A stretch of DNA of 64,000 nt. Origin: Virgibacillus sp. MSP4-1. GTDB taxonomy: Bacteria; Bacillota; Bacilli; Bacillales; Alkalibacillaceae. Positions 44,549-53,654 of this stretch are shown piece after piece. The position numbers and the translations under genes were made by a program. Position 1 is the stretch's first letter. The number at the start of each line of letters is the position of its first letter. The notes under the pieces were generated by a model. It was given only the letters and a program-made list of their open reading frames with translations. It ran no database searches and was not told the origin of the DNA. Location of the stretch: assembly GCF_010092505.1 (NCBI RefSeq), contig NZ_CP048021.1:1116001-1180000 (forward strand), read 5' to 3'.

Positions 44549-45418
44549 ATGACCAGCACAACCATTGGATTTGTCGGAACCGGGGTCATGGGAAAAAGCA
44601 TGGCTCGAAACCTTATGCAGGCAGGTTATTCACTCCAGCTCTATACACGTACGAAGGCAAAAGCAAAGGAGCTTATCCATGAAGGAGCAGCCTGGAAGAA
44701 CTCAGTAGCTGAACTGGCTGAAACATCGGATGTCATCATCACCATCGTCGGTTATCCAAAAGATGTTGAAGAAATTTACTTTGGGGAAAACGGCATTCTG
44801 GAAAACGCCCGCGCAGGTACATATTTAATCGACATGACGACCTCAAAACCACAGCTCGCTCAAAAAATCGATGAACAGGCAAGAAAGAAAAAGCTTTATG
44901 CGCTGGATGCTCCTGTATCCGGTGGTGACATTGGAGCCCGTGATGGGAAGCTTGCCATTATGATTGGAGGAACTCAATCAACTTATGAAGAAATGATTCC
45001 TATATTTAAAGTTATGGGAGAAAACATCATCCTTCAAGGACCTGCAGGAGCGGGACAGCACACAAAGATGAGTAATCAAATAACCATTGCTTCCAACATG
45101 ATTGGGGTTTGTGAAGCGATCATGTATGCTAAAAAAGCAGGTCTTAATCCTGAAAGAGTATTAGATTCTATCACCACTGGTGCAGCTGGGAGCTTTTCTT
45201 TAAGTAAACTAGGACCACGGATGATTCAGGGTGATTTTGAGCCTGGCTTTTATGTGAAACATTTTATTAAGGATATGAAAATTGCCCTGGAATCTGCTAA
45301 AGATATGAACCTGATGACGCCAGGACTGGAGCTTTCCCTTTCTCTGTATACAGAATTAGCGGAAAAAGGTGATGAAGATTCCGGTACTCAGGCATTGATG
45401 AAGCTTTTTTCGGAATAA
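44549..45418 (+). CDS. 3-hydroxyisobutyrate-dehydrogenase-family oxidoreductase (YkwC-like)
   Basis: A 289-residue beta-hydroxyacid dehydrogenase. The N-terminal Rossmann motif is IGFVGTGVMGKSMARNL; the substrate-binding DAPVSGGDIGARDGKLAIM and the catalytic-lysine region GAGQHTKMSNQI follow. It likely reduces or oxidises a small hydroxy acid with NAD(P); the substrate is not evident. The ATG at 44549 has GGGAGG 6-7 nt upstream; a longer frame from 44435 lacks a site. Confidence 0.85.
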   Translation: MTSTTIGFVGTGVMGKSMARNLMQAGYSLQLYTRTKAKAKELIHEGAAWKNSVAELAETSDVIITIVGYPKDVEEIYFGENGILENARAGTYLIDMTTSKPQLAQKIDEQARKKKLYALDAPVSGGDIGARDGKLAIMIGGTQSTYEEMIPIFKVMGENIILQGPAGAGQHTKMSNQITIASNMIGVCEAIMYAKKAGLNPERVLDSITTGAAGSFSLSKLGPRMIQGDFEPGFYVKHFIKDMKIALESAKDMNLMTPGLELSLSLYTELAEKGDEDSGTQALMKLFSE

Positions 45419-45573
45419 TATTTACTAATTAAATAACGACTCCCTTCATTCCAGAATTTTAATTTGATAAAGTTCAGAAACCGTGATAAAATTTCCTTTT
45501 GCAAGAGATAACATGCATACAGCACCTTAAAAGTTTATATCTTGCAAATATAAATGGATAGGTGGTAATGAGA

Positions 45574-46548
45574 ATGGAAAACAAGGAAAAATATCAGGTC
45601 TTACTGTACTACAAATTTGTACACATTGATGACCCTGAAACCTATGCGGCGGAACATTTGGACTTCTGTAAAGAGCTGGGTCTGAAGGGTCGTATTTTAG
45701 TTGCGGAAGAGGGTCTGAATGGTACAGTTTCAGGTACGGTGGAACAGACAAATAAGTACATGGAAGCCATGCACAACGATCCGCGCTTCGCAGATATGAT
45801 GTTTAAAGTGGATGAAGCTGATGGACACGCATTCAAAAAAATGCATGTACGTCATCGCGCGGAACTTGTGACTCTGCGTTTGGATGATGAATGGGATCCA
45901 AGTGAAGAAACAGCAGAGTTCCTGGATCCAAAAGAATTTTATGAAGAACTTCAAAGAGACGATACCGTTGTTCTGGATACACGGAATGACTATGAATATG
46001 ACCTTGGTCATTTCAGAGGTGCTATTAACCCGGACATTGAAACCTTCCGTGAGCTTCCTGAATGGATTAAGGAAAATAAAGATGAATTAAAAGATAAGCG
46101 TGTTCTCATGTACTGTACTGGCGGCATACGCTGTGAAAAAGTCTCCGGCTGGCTCCAAAAAGAAGGAATTGAAGATGTTGCTCAGCTGCACGGAGGTATT
46201 GTCACCTACGGAAAGGATCCGGAAGTACAGGGAGAACTATGGGATGGAAAATGCTATGTTTTTGATGAACGCATTTCCGTTCCAGTAAATCAAAAAGAGC
46301 ATGTAGTCGTAGGCAGAGATTACTTTGACGGAAAACCATGTGAGCGCTATGTAAACTGTGCTGATCCGGATTGTAACCGTCAGTTCCTCTGCTCTGAAGA
46401 AAACGAGTATAAATATATGCGCAGCTGTTCCCATGAATGCCGCGTTTCTCCAAGTAACCGTTATGTGGTTGAACATCAAATGACTGAGGAAGATATTCAG
46501 GAACGGTTAAAACGTATTGAAGAAGAAGATCAAGTGGCACAAGGTTAA
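45574..46548 (+). CDS. trhO: tRNA uridine(34) hydroxylase TrhO (rhodanese-like)
   Basis: A 324-residue protein: N-terminal acylphosphatase-like domain ([17 protein letters not shown]), central rhodanese domain with the active-site loop [11 protein letters not shown], and a C-terminal Cys-rich zinc-like region ([18 protein letters not shown]). TrhO/YbfQ installs 5-hydroxyuridine at the wobble position of tRNAs. The ATG at 45574 follows AGGTGG by 8 nt; two earlier in-frame starts overlap that site. Confidence 0.92.
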   Translation: MENKEKYQVLLYYKFVHIDDPETYAAEHLDFCKELGLKGRILVAEEGLNGTVSGTVEQTNKYMEAMHNDPRFADMMFKVDEADGHAFKKMHVRHRAELVTLRLDDEWDPSEETAEFLDPKEFYEELQRDDTVVLDTRNDYEYDLGHFRGAINPDIETFRELPEWIKENKDELKDKRVLMYCTGGIRCEKVSGWLQKEGIEDVAQLHGGIVTYGKDPEVQGELWDGKCYVFDERISVPVNQKEHVVVGRDYFDGKPCERYVNCADPDCNRQFLCSEENEYKYMRSCSHECRVSPSNRYVVEHQMTEEDIQERLKRIEEEDQVAQG

Positions 46549-46554
46549 AAATAA

Positions 46555-46593
46555 AAAAGATCGTCTCATCTGAGGCGATCTTTTTTTGTGCTT
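46555..46593 (+). terminator. Terminator after trhO
   Basis: Stem AAAGATCGTCTC / GAGGCGATCTTT with a short loop, followed by TTTTTTT on the plus strand. Confidence 0.88.
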
Positions 46594-46679
46594 GAAAAGG
46601 CTCCATGACATGAATAGAGATCAAAACGGCGGCAAAAATATTGTACCCGCTAAAACGTCGTCTATTTAGTACAGTTGGG

Positions 46680-46928
46680 TTAGTTTACACTATACAACGA
46701 AACCAGTTGATATTGGCAGACGGTCTGATTTTTTTCGAATGTAATTTTCTTCACAATAGCACTTCCAATTTGGTCTGAATCCTCGTGCCTCATAATGTCA
46801 ATGGGAACATCGATAGGAAACAGTTTGTAGCCCGAAAAGGTAATTTCAAAGATGTTCTCTTTTACATTCATTCGTCTCTCCTCCTCATTGGTAACAAGCT
46901 TCCATTCAATCGTTAACGGTACAGACAT
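46680..46928 (-). CDS. DUF2584 (YkzF-like) small protein
   Basis: An 82-residue beta-rich protein with NIFEITFSGYKLFPIDVPIDI and a C-terminus ending YQLVSLYSVN, close to the pattern of B. subtilis YkzF. Function unknown. The ATG at 46928 has AAGGGG 8 nt upstream; a TTG six codons earlier overlaps the ribosome site. It stands alone between trhO and sbcC. Confidence 0.75.
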   Translation of the reverse strand: MSVPLTIEWKLVTNEEERRMNVKENIFEITFSGYKLFPIDVPIDIMRHEDSDQIGSAIVKKITFEKNQTVCQYQLVSLYSVN

Positions 46929-47003
46929 GGGACCATCCCCTTCCAAAATATTTTAAAGTGAAACTTCCATCAGGGGAGGTTTCTCCATCCCACTGATTTG
47001 GCG

Positions 47004-47066
47004 AGCTGCGGCTCCCAGGCCCAAGCAATCATATGCAGAACACCATCCATGGCTAAAATACGGCCA
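47004..47066. repeat. Dispersed 63-bp repeat, copy 2
   Basis: Ungapped partner of 26006-26068 with about ten differences. It sits in the 189-bp gap before the sbcC stop. Flanking bases differ between the two copies, so the 63 bp are the bounded shared unit. Confidence 0.75.
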
Positions 47067-47117
47067 GATCATACGTGATAAAACTTTTACCCTGGACACA
47101 TTTCCTAATATTAAAGA

Positions 47118-50100
47118 TTAAAACACGGTAAGTGACACCTTAGAACCGCTGTGTGAAGGTTCTATATGAAGTTTGGCCCTTATTTCTTCTTTTAATTTCT
47201 GTACGTGAGAAATGATTCCTAACATCCGATTGCCTTTTTGCAGATCACTTAAGCAATTTAACGCCTGCTCCAGTGAAAGTTCATCAAGGGTTCCAAATCC
47301 TTCATCAATAAAGAGGGTGTCAAGCTCCACACCACCGGAATGCGCCTGTACGACATCGGCCATTCCAAGAGCAAGGCTTAATGCTGCTTTAAATCCTTCT
47401 CCTCCGGATAAGGTTTTAACCGAACGATTTTGACCTGTGTAATGGTCAATCACTTCAATATCCAGACCGCTTTGGGCACCACGTTTAGCAACACGGTCAC
47501 TCCTTCTTAGCTGGTATCGGTGATCGGTCATCTGATCCAGACGAATATTGGCCTGGAATAAAATTTCATCCAAAAAGGAGGATAATACATAACGTTCAAA
47601 GGAAAGGCGCAATTGGTTGTCTCCTCTTGAGAGTTTCGCCAATTCCCCAATATCAAAATACGTTTCCTCTAATTCCTGTTTTTCCTCAGCCAGCTGATGC
47701 AGTCGATTGGAGGCTGAAAGATGCCGGTCCAGCTGCAGCTGCTGATCCTGAATATGTTTGGTTTTGGCATCAATTTCTTCATTCATCTGCTTTAACGTAT
47801 TTTCCAGGGTTTCCAGGTCAGGACGTTCTTTTTCTTTCAGCTGAACGGAAAGCTGGTCGTAACGACTTTTTGTGATCGAAACTTTTTCTTCAAATGCTCT
47901 AATCTGTTCCTCTGATCTTTCCATGTCTGCTTCAGCCATTTTCGCCTGTTCATAATGTTCAACTGTCACGAAATCTTTTTCTTTTAATTCACTCAGAAAG
48001 CTTTGTTCTGCTTCCTGATAAGTAGCCTGAGCCGTCTGTAATTGATTTTGCACGGACTCGACTTTTACATCCAGTGTCTGTTTTTGCTCTTTGATTTTTT
48101 CATAATCCTTTTGCAGCTCATCCCATTTATTCATCCGTTTCTCATACTCATATTCTGTCTTGAAAAGTCGTTCCTGTACCACTTGGTAATCGTCTACAGG
48201 ATTTTCAAGTCCTGCTCTTACGCTTTCAAGCTGGGACTGGATTTTAACTCCCTGTTCTTTCAGATTTTGCAGGGCTTCATGCTTATGCTGCTGATCTTTT
48301 TTTGCCTTATTTAACTCTTCTTTTAGCAGGTTTCGTTTTTCCTGCTTTTGCTTTAATTCTTTTAATTGTTTGTCCAATTCATGGCGTTTTGTACTTATAC
48401 CTTCTTTTTCATGTGTCCATTCCTTAATATGCTGATCAAATTCCTTCAAATCCACTTTCACTCCGGATAAAGCCTCAAGTTCCTGCTGTAAATGTTCTAC
48501 TGTCTGGTTTTGTGAGGTACCCTGAGATTTAATATCTACATATTCTTTCTGGAGTTGCTTATACTTTTGCTCTCTTTGCTGCAGCTGTGTTCGCTTGGAA
48601 TTGATCATTTCATCACTAATGGAAGTATGATTAAATTCCGCCTTTTGCGGGTGATGGAGAGATCCACAAACGGGACAGGCCTCGCCATCTGTCAGTTCTG
48701 AAGCAAGGAGAGCTGCCTTTTCGTTTCGCTGAGCATCTTCAAGCTTCCGTAATTCCTCTCGTAACTGTTCAACATAGCGCTCATCATTCTCGTATTCTTT
48801 CAAAACATTACGATACTGAATACGATATTTGTTTAACTGTTCATTTTCCTGCTGAAGTTTATCAGCTTTCATAAGAATTTGCTCAAATTCCTTAAGTTTG
48901 GCATTAAATTCATAGAACTGCTCTGTAAGCTGCTGCGATCGGGTGATGTCTTCATCGGATTTCTCAATCTCTTTTTCCAGTTGTTCAATTCTCTGATCGG
49001 TCTGATCAAGCTTAGGCTTTTCTGCATGATACGCATTAGCCAGTTCTTTCTTCTGTTTTTCCAATTCTTCAGCCTGTTTTACCTTTTCCAGCTGTTCCTT
49101 GATAGAACGAATGGATTCTCTTAACTTTTCCCGTTGCGGTTCTTCTTCTTTTGTAATTTTATATTCCTTCTCTATCCGATTATAAGATTTATGAATTTGA
49201 CGCTGTTCTTCCTTCTTTAAACTTAGATCGTTCTCAAGTTTTTTCAGCTCATCCTGACGTACCTTTGCCTGCTGTTCATAGGGCTTGATGCTGGCTGCAG
49301 CTTTGGCCTGCTTTAATTTTTGCTTTTGGTTATCGATTTCTCTCTGCTTTGCGTTTAATTCATTAAGTTCCTCTTTACGCTGATCATGTTCCTCAAAAAG
49401 TGTCTGCAGTTCTTTTGCCTGATAATACTTATCCTGACTGTTTTGCTGTTGTTGTCGTTTTTCCTGCAGCTCTTTTTCCTGTTGATGAATCACTTTCTCT
49501 GTGTTTTCAATAAGGATAAGGAGATTCTTCTTCGCCTGTTTTGAATCGGGATGATCTATATTATAGTCTTCAGGCCAGTTGATATATGAAATTTCCTGCT
49601 GCTCCTGATTTTCAATTTGCTCAAGCTGATGCTGAATACTTTTACTTTCTTCCGCTAAGCGCTTCGTCATTTGTTCATAAAAATAGGTATGAAAGATCTT
49701 CTGCAAAATTTCTTCCCGTTCTTTACTATTCTCAGAGATCAGCCGGCGGAATTCGCCCTGGGGAATCATCACCATTTTCCGAAACTGTTCATAATCCAGT
49801 TGAAGCATTTCCTCTACAGCTTCATTGACCTCTTTTACCTTTCCGTAAAGCAAATGCCTGTCTCCATCAATGATCTGATAGATTTCCGCCTGTGGTGGCT
49901 GCTCCGTGTATCCTTCTCCACGAGCTTTACGTTTCAACTGTTTGGGAGCACGGACAATTTCAAACTCTTTTTGATGCAATTGAAAACGAAAAGAAACCTC
50001 CGTCTGCTGATCCACACCGGCAAAGTGACTTCTCAATGTATCATGGTCACGATCATCTCCGCTTGCCCTTCCGTATAGAGCAAAACACATGGCATCAAAG

Positions 50101-50231
50101 ACCGTGGTTTTTCCGGCCCCTGTAGGACCTGTGATCAGAAAGAGCTTTTCTTCCCCCATCTGAGAGAAGTCAATCACCTGTTCGTCCTTGTATGGTCCAA
50201 ATGCAGACATTTTCAGTGTGATTGCCCGCAT
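47118..50231 (-). CDS. sbcC: Exonuclease subunit SbcC (Rad50-like)
   Basis: A 1037-residue SMC-like ATPase. Walker A GPTGAGKTTVFDAM is near residue 35, followed by two long coiled coils flanking a zinc hook CPVC near residue 518. The C-terminal signature is LSGGEGFKAALSLA, with Walker B TLFIDEGFGTLD. With SbcD it opens hairpins and processes DNA ends. It starts 2 bp after the sbcD stop and is translationally linked. Confidence 0.96.
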   Translation of the reverse strand: MRAITLKMSAFGPYKDEQVIDFSQMGEEKLFLITGPTGAGKTTVFDAMCFALYGRASGDDRDHDTLRSHFAGVDQQTEVSFRFQLHQKEFEIVRAPKQLKRKARGEGYTEQPPQAEIYQIIDGDRHLLYGKVKEVNEAVEEMLQLDYEQFRKMVMIPQGEFRRLISENSKEREEILQKIFHTYFYEQMTKRLAEESKSIQHQLEQIENQEQQEISYINWPEDYNIDHPDSKQAKKNLLILIENTEKVIHQQEKELQEKRQQQQNSQDKYYQAKELQTLFEEHDQRKEELNELNAKQREIDNQKQKLKQAKAAASIKPYEQQAKVRQDELKKLENDLSLKKEEQRQIHKSYNRIEKEYKITKEEEPQREKLRESIRSIKEQLEKVKQAEELEKQKKELANAYHAEKPKLDQTDQRIEQLEKEIEKSDEDITRSQQLTEQFYEFNAKLKEFEQILMKADKLQQENEQLNKYRIQYRNVLKEYENDERYVEQLREELRKLEDAQRNEKAALLASELTDGEACPVCGSLHHPQKAEFNHTSISDEMINSKRTQLQQREQKYKQLQKEYVDIKSQGTSQNQTVEHLQQELEALSGVKVDLKEFDQHIKEWTHEKEGISTKRHELDKQLKELKQKQEKRNLLKEELNKAKKDQQHKHEALQNLKEQGVKIQSQLESVRAGLENPVDDYQVVQERLFKTEYEYEKRMNKWDELQKDYEKIKEQKQTLDVKVESVQNQLQTAQATYQEAEQSFLSELKEKDFVTVEHYEQAKMAEADMERSEEQIRAFEEKVSITKSRYDQLSVQLKEKERPDLETLENTLKQMNEEIDAKTKHIQDQQLQLDRHLSASNRLHQLAEEKQELEETYFDIGELAKLSRGDNQLRLSFERYVLSSFLDEILFQANIRLDQMTDHRYQLRRSDRVAKRGAQSGLDIEVIDHYTGQNRSVKTLSGGEGFKAALSLALGMADVVQAHSGGVELDTLFIDEGFGTLDELSLEQALNCLSDLQKGNRMLGIISHVQKLKEEIRAKLHIEPSHSGSKVSLTVF

Positions 50232-50232
50232 A

Positions 50233-51381
50233 TTACCGTCCCCTTTCTTCTTCTACAACTTTTTGTACAATATTTTCCATAATTTTTTTGCGGTTTTCAG
50301 GCAGAGGCTCCCCTTTCATATTTTCATAGAAGGAGGAAAATAGCTCAATATGGGACATCTGCTGACGTTCTTTTACCCTTTTCAGTTCGTGTAAATTCTG
50401 CGTTCCTGTTATTTTACGTTCTAACTTAAGAATATTCGGGTACCACTTTCGCAGCTTTCCAATGGGATCCATAATTTCTCCGTCATCCAGTAAGGTTATG
50501 TGGCAGTAATCCTCGCATACTTCTTCAGTATCAAGGAGTTCATTTAAATACCCTTCTATTCGGATTAAATCGCGCTTCATCCGGTAAGGGTTCTGTTCCA
50601 GTGTATTGATTCCCTCTTCGTCTAAATCCAGGATCGTAAAGGACTTTTTATGATTTGCCTCCGAAAAGGAATACTTAAAAATAGAGCCGGAATAGCGAAT
50701 ATGATCATACTTTACCTTTTGGGGCTGGTGAAGGTGTCCCAGTGCTGTATAAGTAAATGGTTTAAACAATTCAGCTTCCACGTACGGGGTCCCCCCAATC
50801 ATGGTTAACCGTTCTTCCGATTCTGAATCCATTCCTCCAGCCAGGAAAGCATGTCCGACAAAAACATGTCTTTCATTTTCCAAATCGTATTTGGATTGAA
50901 TTTGTCTCACAATTTCCGCCATTGCTTCCTGATGGGAAGTAATATCTTCTTTTTGAAGAATTTTCCTTACTTCCGCAGGCTCCATATAAGGGACTAAATG
51001 AAAATAGACCGGTCCATATTCATCCTGGACGATTACGGGTTCCAGATCCGGGTTAAGTTTTGTCTGAATAAATAGCCTGTTTTTTCTTAGCAACTGAGTT
51101 CCGAAGTCCATACGCTCCGCACTATCATGATTTCCTGTAATCGCTAAAATCGGGATGTCCATATCATAAACAATAGTCGTCAGCATACGATTGAGCAATT
51201 CCACCGCTTCTTTCGGAGGAATGGCCCGATCGTATAAATCGCCGGCAAGAATCATCACATCCGGTTTTATTTCCCTTAGTTCTTCTAAAAATTGCTGTAA
51301 TACATGTTCCTGATCTTCTGTCATATATGTGTTATGCACAATTTTGCCTAAGTGCCAGTCAGCTGTGTGTACAATTCTCAT
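50233..51381 (-). CDS. sbcD: Exonuclease subunit SbcD (Mre11-like)
   Basis: A 382-residue calcineurin-like nuclease. Metal-binding motifs appear in order: ADWHLGK, AGDLYDRAIPP, TGNHDSAERM, GHAFLAGG and GHLHQPQ. It gives the nuclease activity of the SbcCD complex. The ATG that gives the family-typical MRIVHTADWHLGK is chosen; upstream in-frame codons would add about 17 residues. It forms an operon with sbcC. Confidence 0.95.
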   Translation of the reverse strand: MRIVHTADWHLGKIVHNTYMTEDQEHVLQQFLEELREIKPDVMILAGDLYDRAIPPKEAVELLNRMLTTIVYDMDIPILAITGNHDSAERMDFGTQLLRKNRLFIQTKLNPDLEPVIVQDEYGPVYFHLVPYMEPAEVRKILQKEDITSHQEAMAEIVRQIQSKYDLENERHVFVGHAFLAGGMDSESEERLTMIGGTPYVEAELFKPFTYTALGHLHQPQKVKYDHIRYSGSIFKYSFSEANHKKSFTILDLDEEGINTLEQNPYRMKRDLIRIEGYLNELLDTEEVCEDYCHITLLDDGEIMDPIGKLRKWYPNILKLERKITGTQNLHELKRVKERQQMSHIELFSSFYENMKGEPLPENRKKIMENIVQKVVEEERGR

Positions 51382-51490
51382 TTTTACATACACTCCATCG
51401 CATTTTTCTTGTCTTTTCATATATTTTATCACGAATTGACTCCTGTGGTAATTTGAAAAAATGTGGTTACTTGAAGGTTTTCTATGAGGT

Positions 51491-51691
51491 TTAAAGGCGT
51501 TTCTTGGGAATCATGGCTAAAATTTGTTCTTTGTAAAAGCTGCGATAGTCTTTTCGCATGTAGCAATAACCGAATATTTTTTCTTTATTGGAACCATAAA
51601 TTTTAACTGTACGTTTCGTTATTTCTCCTGATTGACTTTGATAAATGATTTCCACCCATTGATCTGCTTTTACCTTCTGATTGGCAAGCAT
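51491..51691 (-). CDS. Mini-WYL-like protein under SOS control
   Basis: A 66-residue protein that looks like an isolated C-terminal WYL-type module: YQSQSGEITKRTVKIYG, then a FGYCYMRKDYRSFYKEQILA segment like the CxxRxxxRxF core of WYL domains. No DNA-binding domain is present. The ATG at 51691 lies 8 nt after AGGAGG. It is divergent from the YolD-like gene, and both start behind SOS boxes in one palindrome. A ligand- or nucleic-acid-binding role in the damage response is inferred. Confidence 0.65.
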   Translation of the reverse strand: MLANQKVKADQWVEIIYQSQSGEITKRTVKIYGSNKEKIFGYCYMRKDYRSFYKEQILAMIPKKRL

Positions 51692-51709
51692 GCTGTTCAC
51701 CTCCTGTTC

Positions 51710-51772
51710 TTATTATACACGAACATTTGTTCTTTATCCACTTTTAATCGAATGTTTGTTCGTGTATAATAA
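51710..51772. promoter_or_regulatory. Divergent SOS (LexA) promoter palindrome
   Basis: Two boxes, CGAACATTTGTTCT and CGAATGTTTGTTCG, lie 17 bp apart and match the Bacillus LexA site CGAAC-N4-GTTCG with one change each. They are arms of a larger inverted repeat sharing the 16-bp TTATTATACACGAACA, so each outward side has a -10 TATAAT (51712-51717 on minus, 51765-51770 on plus). LexA bound there would block both genes. Confidence 0.85.
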
Positions 51773-51809
51773 AAATAAACATTTTACATTGGTTATGGTT
51801 AACACGGCC

Positions 51810-51863
51810 GCAGTTGAGATCCACTTCACTTTCCGCGGACGAGTCTACGTGTATCTCAACTGC
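51810..51863. repeat. Long hairpin in the leader of the YolD-like gene
   Basis: Perfect 11-bp arms GCAGTTGAGAT and ATCTCAACTGC around 32 nt that include CACTTTCCGCGG. No U-run follows. Sequence of the type GAGATCCACTTC..TTTCCGCGG is known to me as widely dispersed in Bacillaceae, so this may be a mobile hairpin element that landed between the SOS promoter and the gene. Confidence 0.6.
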
Positions 51864-51916
51864 TAATAAAGATCGATTACTTTTAGGATCGAAAGAATAA
51901 AAATGAGGTGATGAGA

Positions 51917-52249
51917 TTGTTAAAGGATCGGGGTAATAAGAAATGGACTTCTTTAATGCTGCCGGAGCATGTGGAAGAATTAAAGAAGTTATGGGAGGAT
52001 TATGAGAAGGAGCCAATGCCTGTCCTGGATGAACAGGAATTAGAAGAAATGAACCGGATATGCGTAACAGCCTGTAAGCAGAAACAAAAGGTACGAGTGA
52101 CCGTTTATCAGGATGGAAACAGGAAAACCAGAGAAGGAAGAATCATAAAACTAAACGGCCAGCAGCAGACCATTCATTTTGAGAAGGCACAGGGGACAGA
52201 AAAACTACCCATTCAAAGACTGTTACACATTGAACCTGCAGCAGACTGA
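51917..52249 (+). CDS. YolD-like protein
   Basis: A 110-residue protein of the YolD-like family: LKDRGNKKWTSLMLPEHVEE, then MPVLDEQELEEMN and a beta-rich C-terminal half. YolD-like genes usually precede a Y-family polymerase gene (uvrX/yqjW) in SOS operons; none follows here, and a terminator closes the unit. The TTG at 51917 has GAGG 8 nt upstream; ATG at 51911 and GTG at 51908 overlap that site. SOS control is supported by the upstream LexA boxes. Confidence 0.82.
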   Translation: MLKDRGNKKWTSLMLPEHVEELKKLWEDYEKEPMPVLDEQELEEMNRICVTACKQKQKVRVTVYQDGNRKTREGRIIKLNGQQQTIHFEKAQGTEKLPIQRLLHIEPAAD

Positions 52250-52275
52250 AATTATATTTCCCGGGACAAAAGCAA

Positions 52276-52305
52276 AAATGGTATTGGGCTCACCCAATAC
52301 CATTT
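52276..52305. terminator. Bidirectional terminator
   Basis: The 13-bp perfect stem AAATGGTATTGGG / CCCAATACCATTT has a 4-nt loop and lies between the convergent YolD-like and yozE genes. Confidence 0.85.
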
Positions 52306-52315
52306 CTTGAATGTT

Positions 52316-52537
52316 TTATTCCACTTCCTCCACAACATAGGCCTCCCACATTTGATCGAACACCTGAAGGGCTCCTGTAAAAGGCATATTCCATTCTAAG
52401 TAGCGGCTGATTTCATCATAGGATTTCGAGTGTTTTGGAAAATCATGGTCACGAAACATCCAATCAGCCAGTTGTCTTTCTTCTGCATGCTTGTTCATGC
52501 CTCTGAATTTCATCATAAAGTGATAAAAAGAACGCAC
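52316..52537 (-). CDS. yozE: YozE family protein (UPF0346)
   Basis: A 73-residue SAM-like helical protein beginning MRSFYHFMMKFRG and containing DWMFRDHDFPKHSKSYDEIS, the diagnostic core of YozE. Function is not established. It lies downstream of tatC on the chromosome but is separated by its own short 5' region. The family is nearly restricted to Bacillota, supporting the taxonomic call. Confidence 0.88.
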   Translation of the reverse strand: MRSFYHFMMKFRGMNKHAEERQLADWMFRDHDFPKHSKSYDEISRYLEWNMPFTGALQVFDQMWEAYVVEEVE

Positions 52538-52573
52538 ACCATTCTCTCCCTTAATTCGTAAATGTTTATGAAG

Positions 52574-53341
52574 TTATTCTACAGCAAGTTCCTCTTCTTT
52601 AGCAATTTTCCTTCGATAGACAACACCTGACATCACGATCGCGATTTCATACAGAATAATTAACGGTGCTGCAACGAACAACTGCAGAATAAAATCAGGC
52701 GGAGAGAGCATCGTACCCAGAATCACAAGAACTAAATAGGCATATTTCCTTACCTGTTTCAGCTTAGCGGGATCAATAATGCCAAGACTGGTTAGAAACA
52801 TAGCTATTAAGGGAACTTCAAAAAAGAAAGCAAAAGGTAACGTTGTTGTGAGAATGAACCGGAAATATTTTTCAGCGGTAAACATATTGTCAAACATACC
52901 TTCTCCCAAGCCCATTAAAAAGTTAAAAATCAACTCCTGCACAACAAAATACCCAAATAGCAAACCGGCGATAAACAGGAGGAACACCGCTGGTACATAA
53001 ATTAACGTAACCTTTCTTTCCCTGGGCATTAAACCTGGGCGGACAAATAACCAGGCCTGGAAACAAAAGAAAGGAAGTGCAGCACCAATGGCAATAACAC
53101 TGGCAATCATAATATGAATCCACATAATTTCCCATGGACTAAGGACCACTAGTTCATATTTAAGATTACGGGTGAAAAAATCATAAATATCCTGGACAAA
53201 AACAAGTCCTGCAACAAAGAATAATATGAAAAAGACAATCGTCCATATGATTCGCTTTCGCAATTCCTGTATATGTTCAGTGACCTCCATTTCCTCACTG
53301 GTATAGGTATCTTCTGTTTGTTCCTTTTCGTTTTCTGACAT
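52574..53341 (-). CDS. tatC: Twin-arginine translocase subunit TatC
   Basis: A 255-residue membrane protein with six helices. The N-terminal cytosolic motif EVTEHIQELRKRI and the loop region FVRPGLMPRERK form the twin-arginine signal receptor; EMEVTEH holds conserved Glu. The tail is short. The ATG at 53341 follows GGAGG by 8 nt. A terminator lies between it and tatA, so it may have its own promoter or rely on read-through. Confidence 0.94.
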   Translation of the reverse strand: MSENEKEQTEDTYTSEEMEVTEHIQELRKRIIWTIVFFILFFVAGLVFVQDIYDFFTRNLKYELVVLSPWEIMWIHIMIASVIAIGAALPFFCFQAWLFVRPGLMPRERKVTLIYVPAVFLLFIAGLLFGYFVVQELIFNFLMGLGEGMFDNMFTAEKYFRFILTTTLPFAFFFEVPLIAMFLTSLGIIDPAKLKQVRKYAYLVLVILGTMLSPPDFILQLFVAAPLIILYEIAIVMSGVVYRRKIAKEEELAVE

Positions 53342-53398
53342 TGGAAACACCTCCAGCCTCTCACGTACACGTGTCAAAGCATTCCTGTATTAACAAGC

Positions 53399-53424
53399 AA
53401 AAAGTGTAAGGAAGATCCTTACAC
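53399..53424 (-). terminator. Terminator between tatA and tatC
   Basis: The perfect 9-bp stem GTGTAAGGA / TCCTTACAC has a 3-nt loop, followed by TTTTTG on the minus strand. It would make TatA more abundant than TatC. Confidence 0.8.
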
Positions 53425-53438
53425 CTTCAGTCGAACTA

Positions 53439-53633
53439 TTAGTTTTTATCTTTCGTATCAATGTTTTTCTTCTGGTGATCCGTATCATCCGACATCACGC
53501 CACTTGCTGCACGTTTGAATTCCTTTAAAGATGAGCCAACAGCTTTTCCGATTTCAGGAAGCTTAGATGGTCCAAAAATCACAAGCGCAACAACGAGAAT
53601 TAAGATTAAACCAGGAATTCCAATTTGTCCCAT
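53439..53633 (-). CDS. tatA: Twin-arginine translocase subunit TatA (copy 1)
   Basis: A 64-residue TatA with the membrane helix [19 protein letters not shown], hinge [14 protein letters not shown] and an amphipathic helix [12 protein letters not shown], ending in a charged tail. It forms the oligomeric pore of the Tat system. The ATG at 53633 follows AGGTG by 7 nt. It lies directly after a second copy. Confidence 0.93.
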   Translation of the reverse strand: MGQIGIPGLILILVVALVIFGPSKLPEIGKAVGSSLKEFKRAASGVMSDDTDHQKKNIDTKDKN

Positions 53634-53654
53634 TCGCATTCACCTCAAAGTGAT

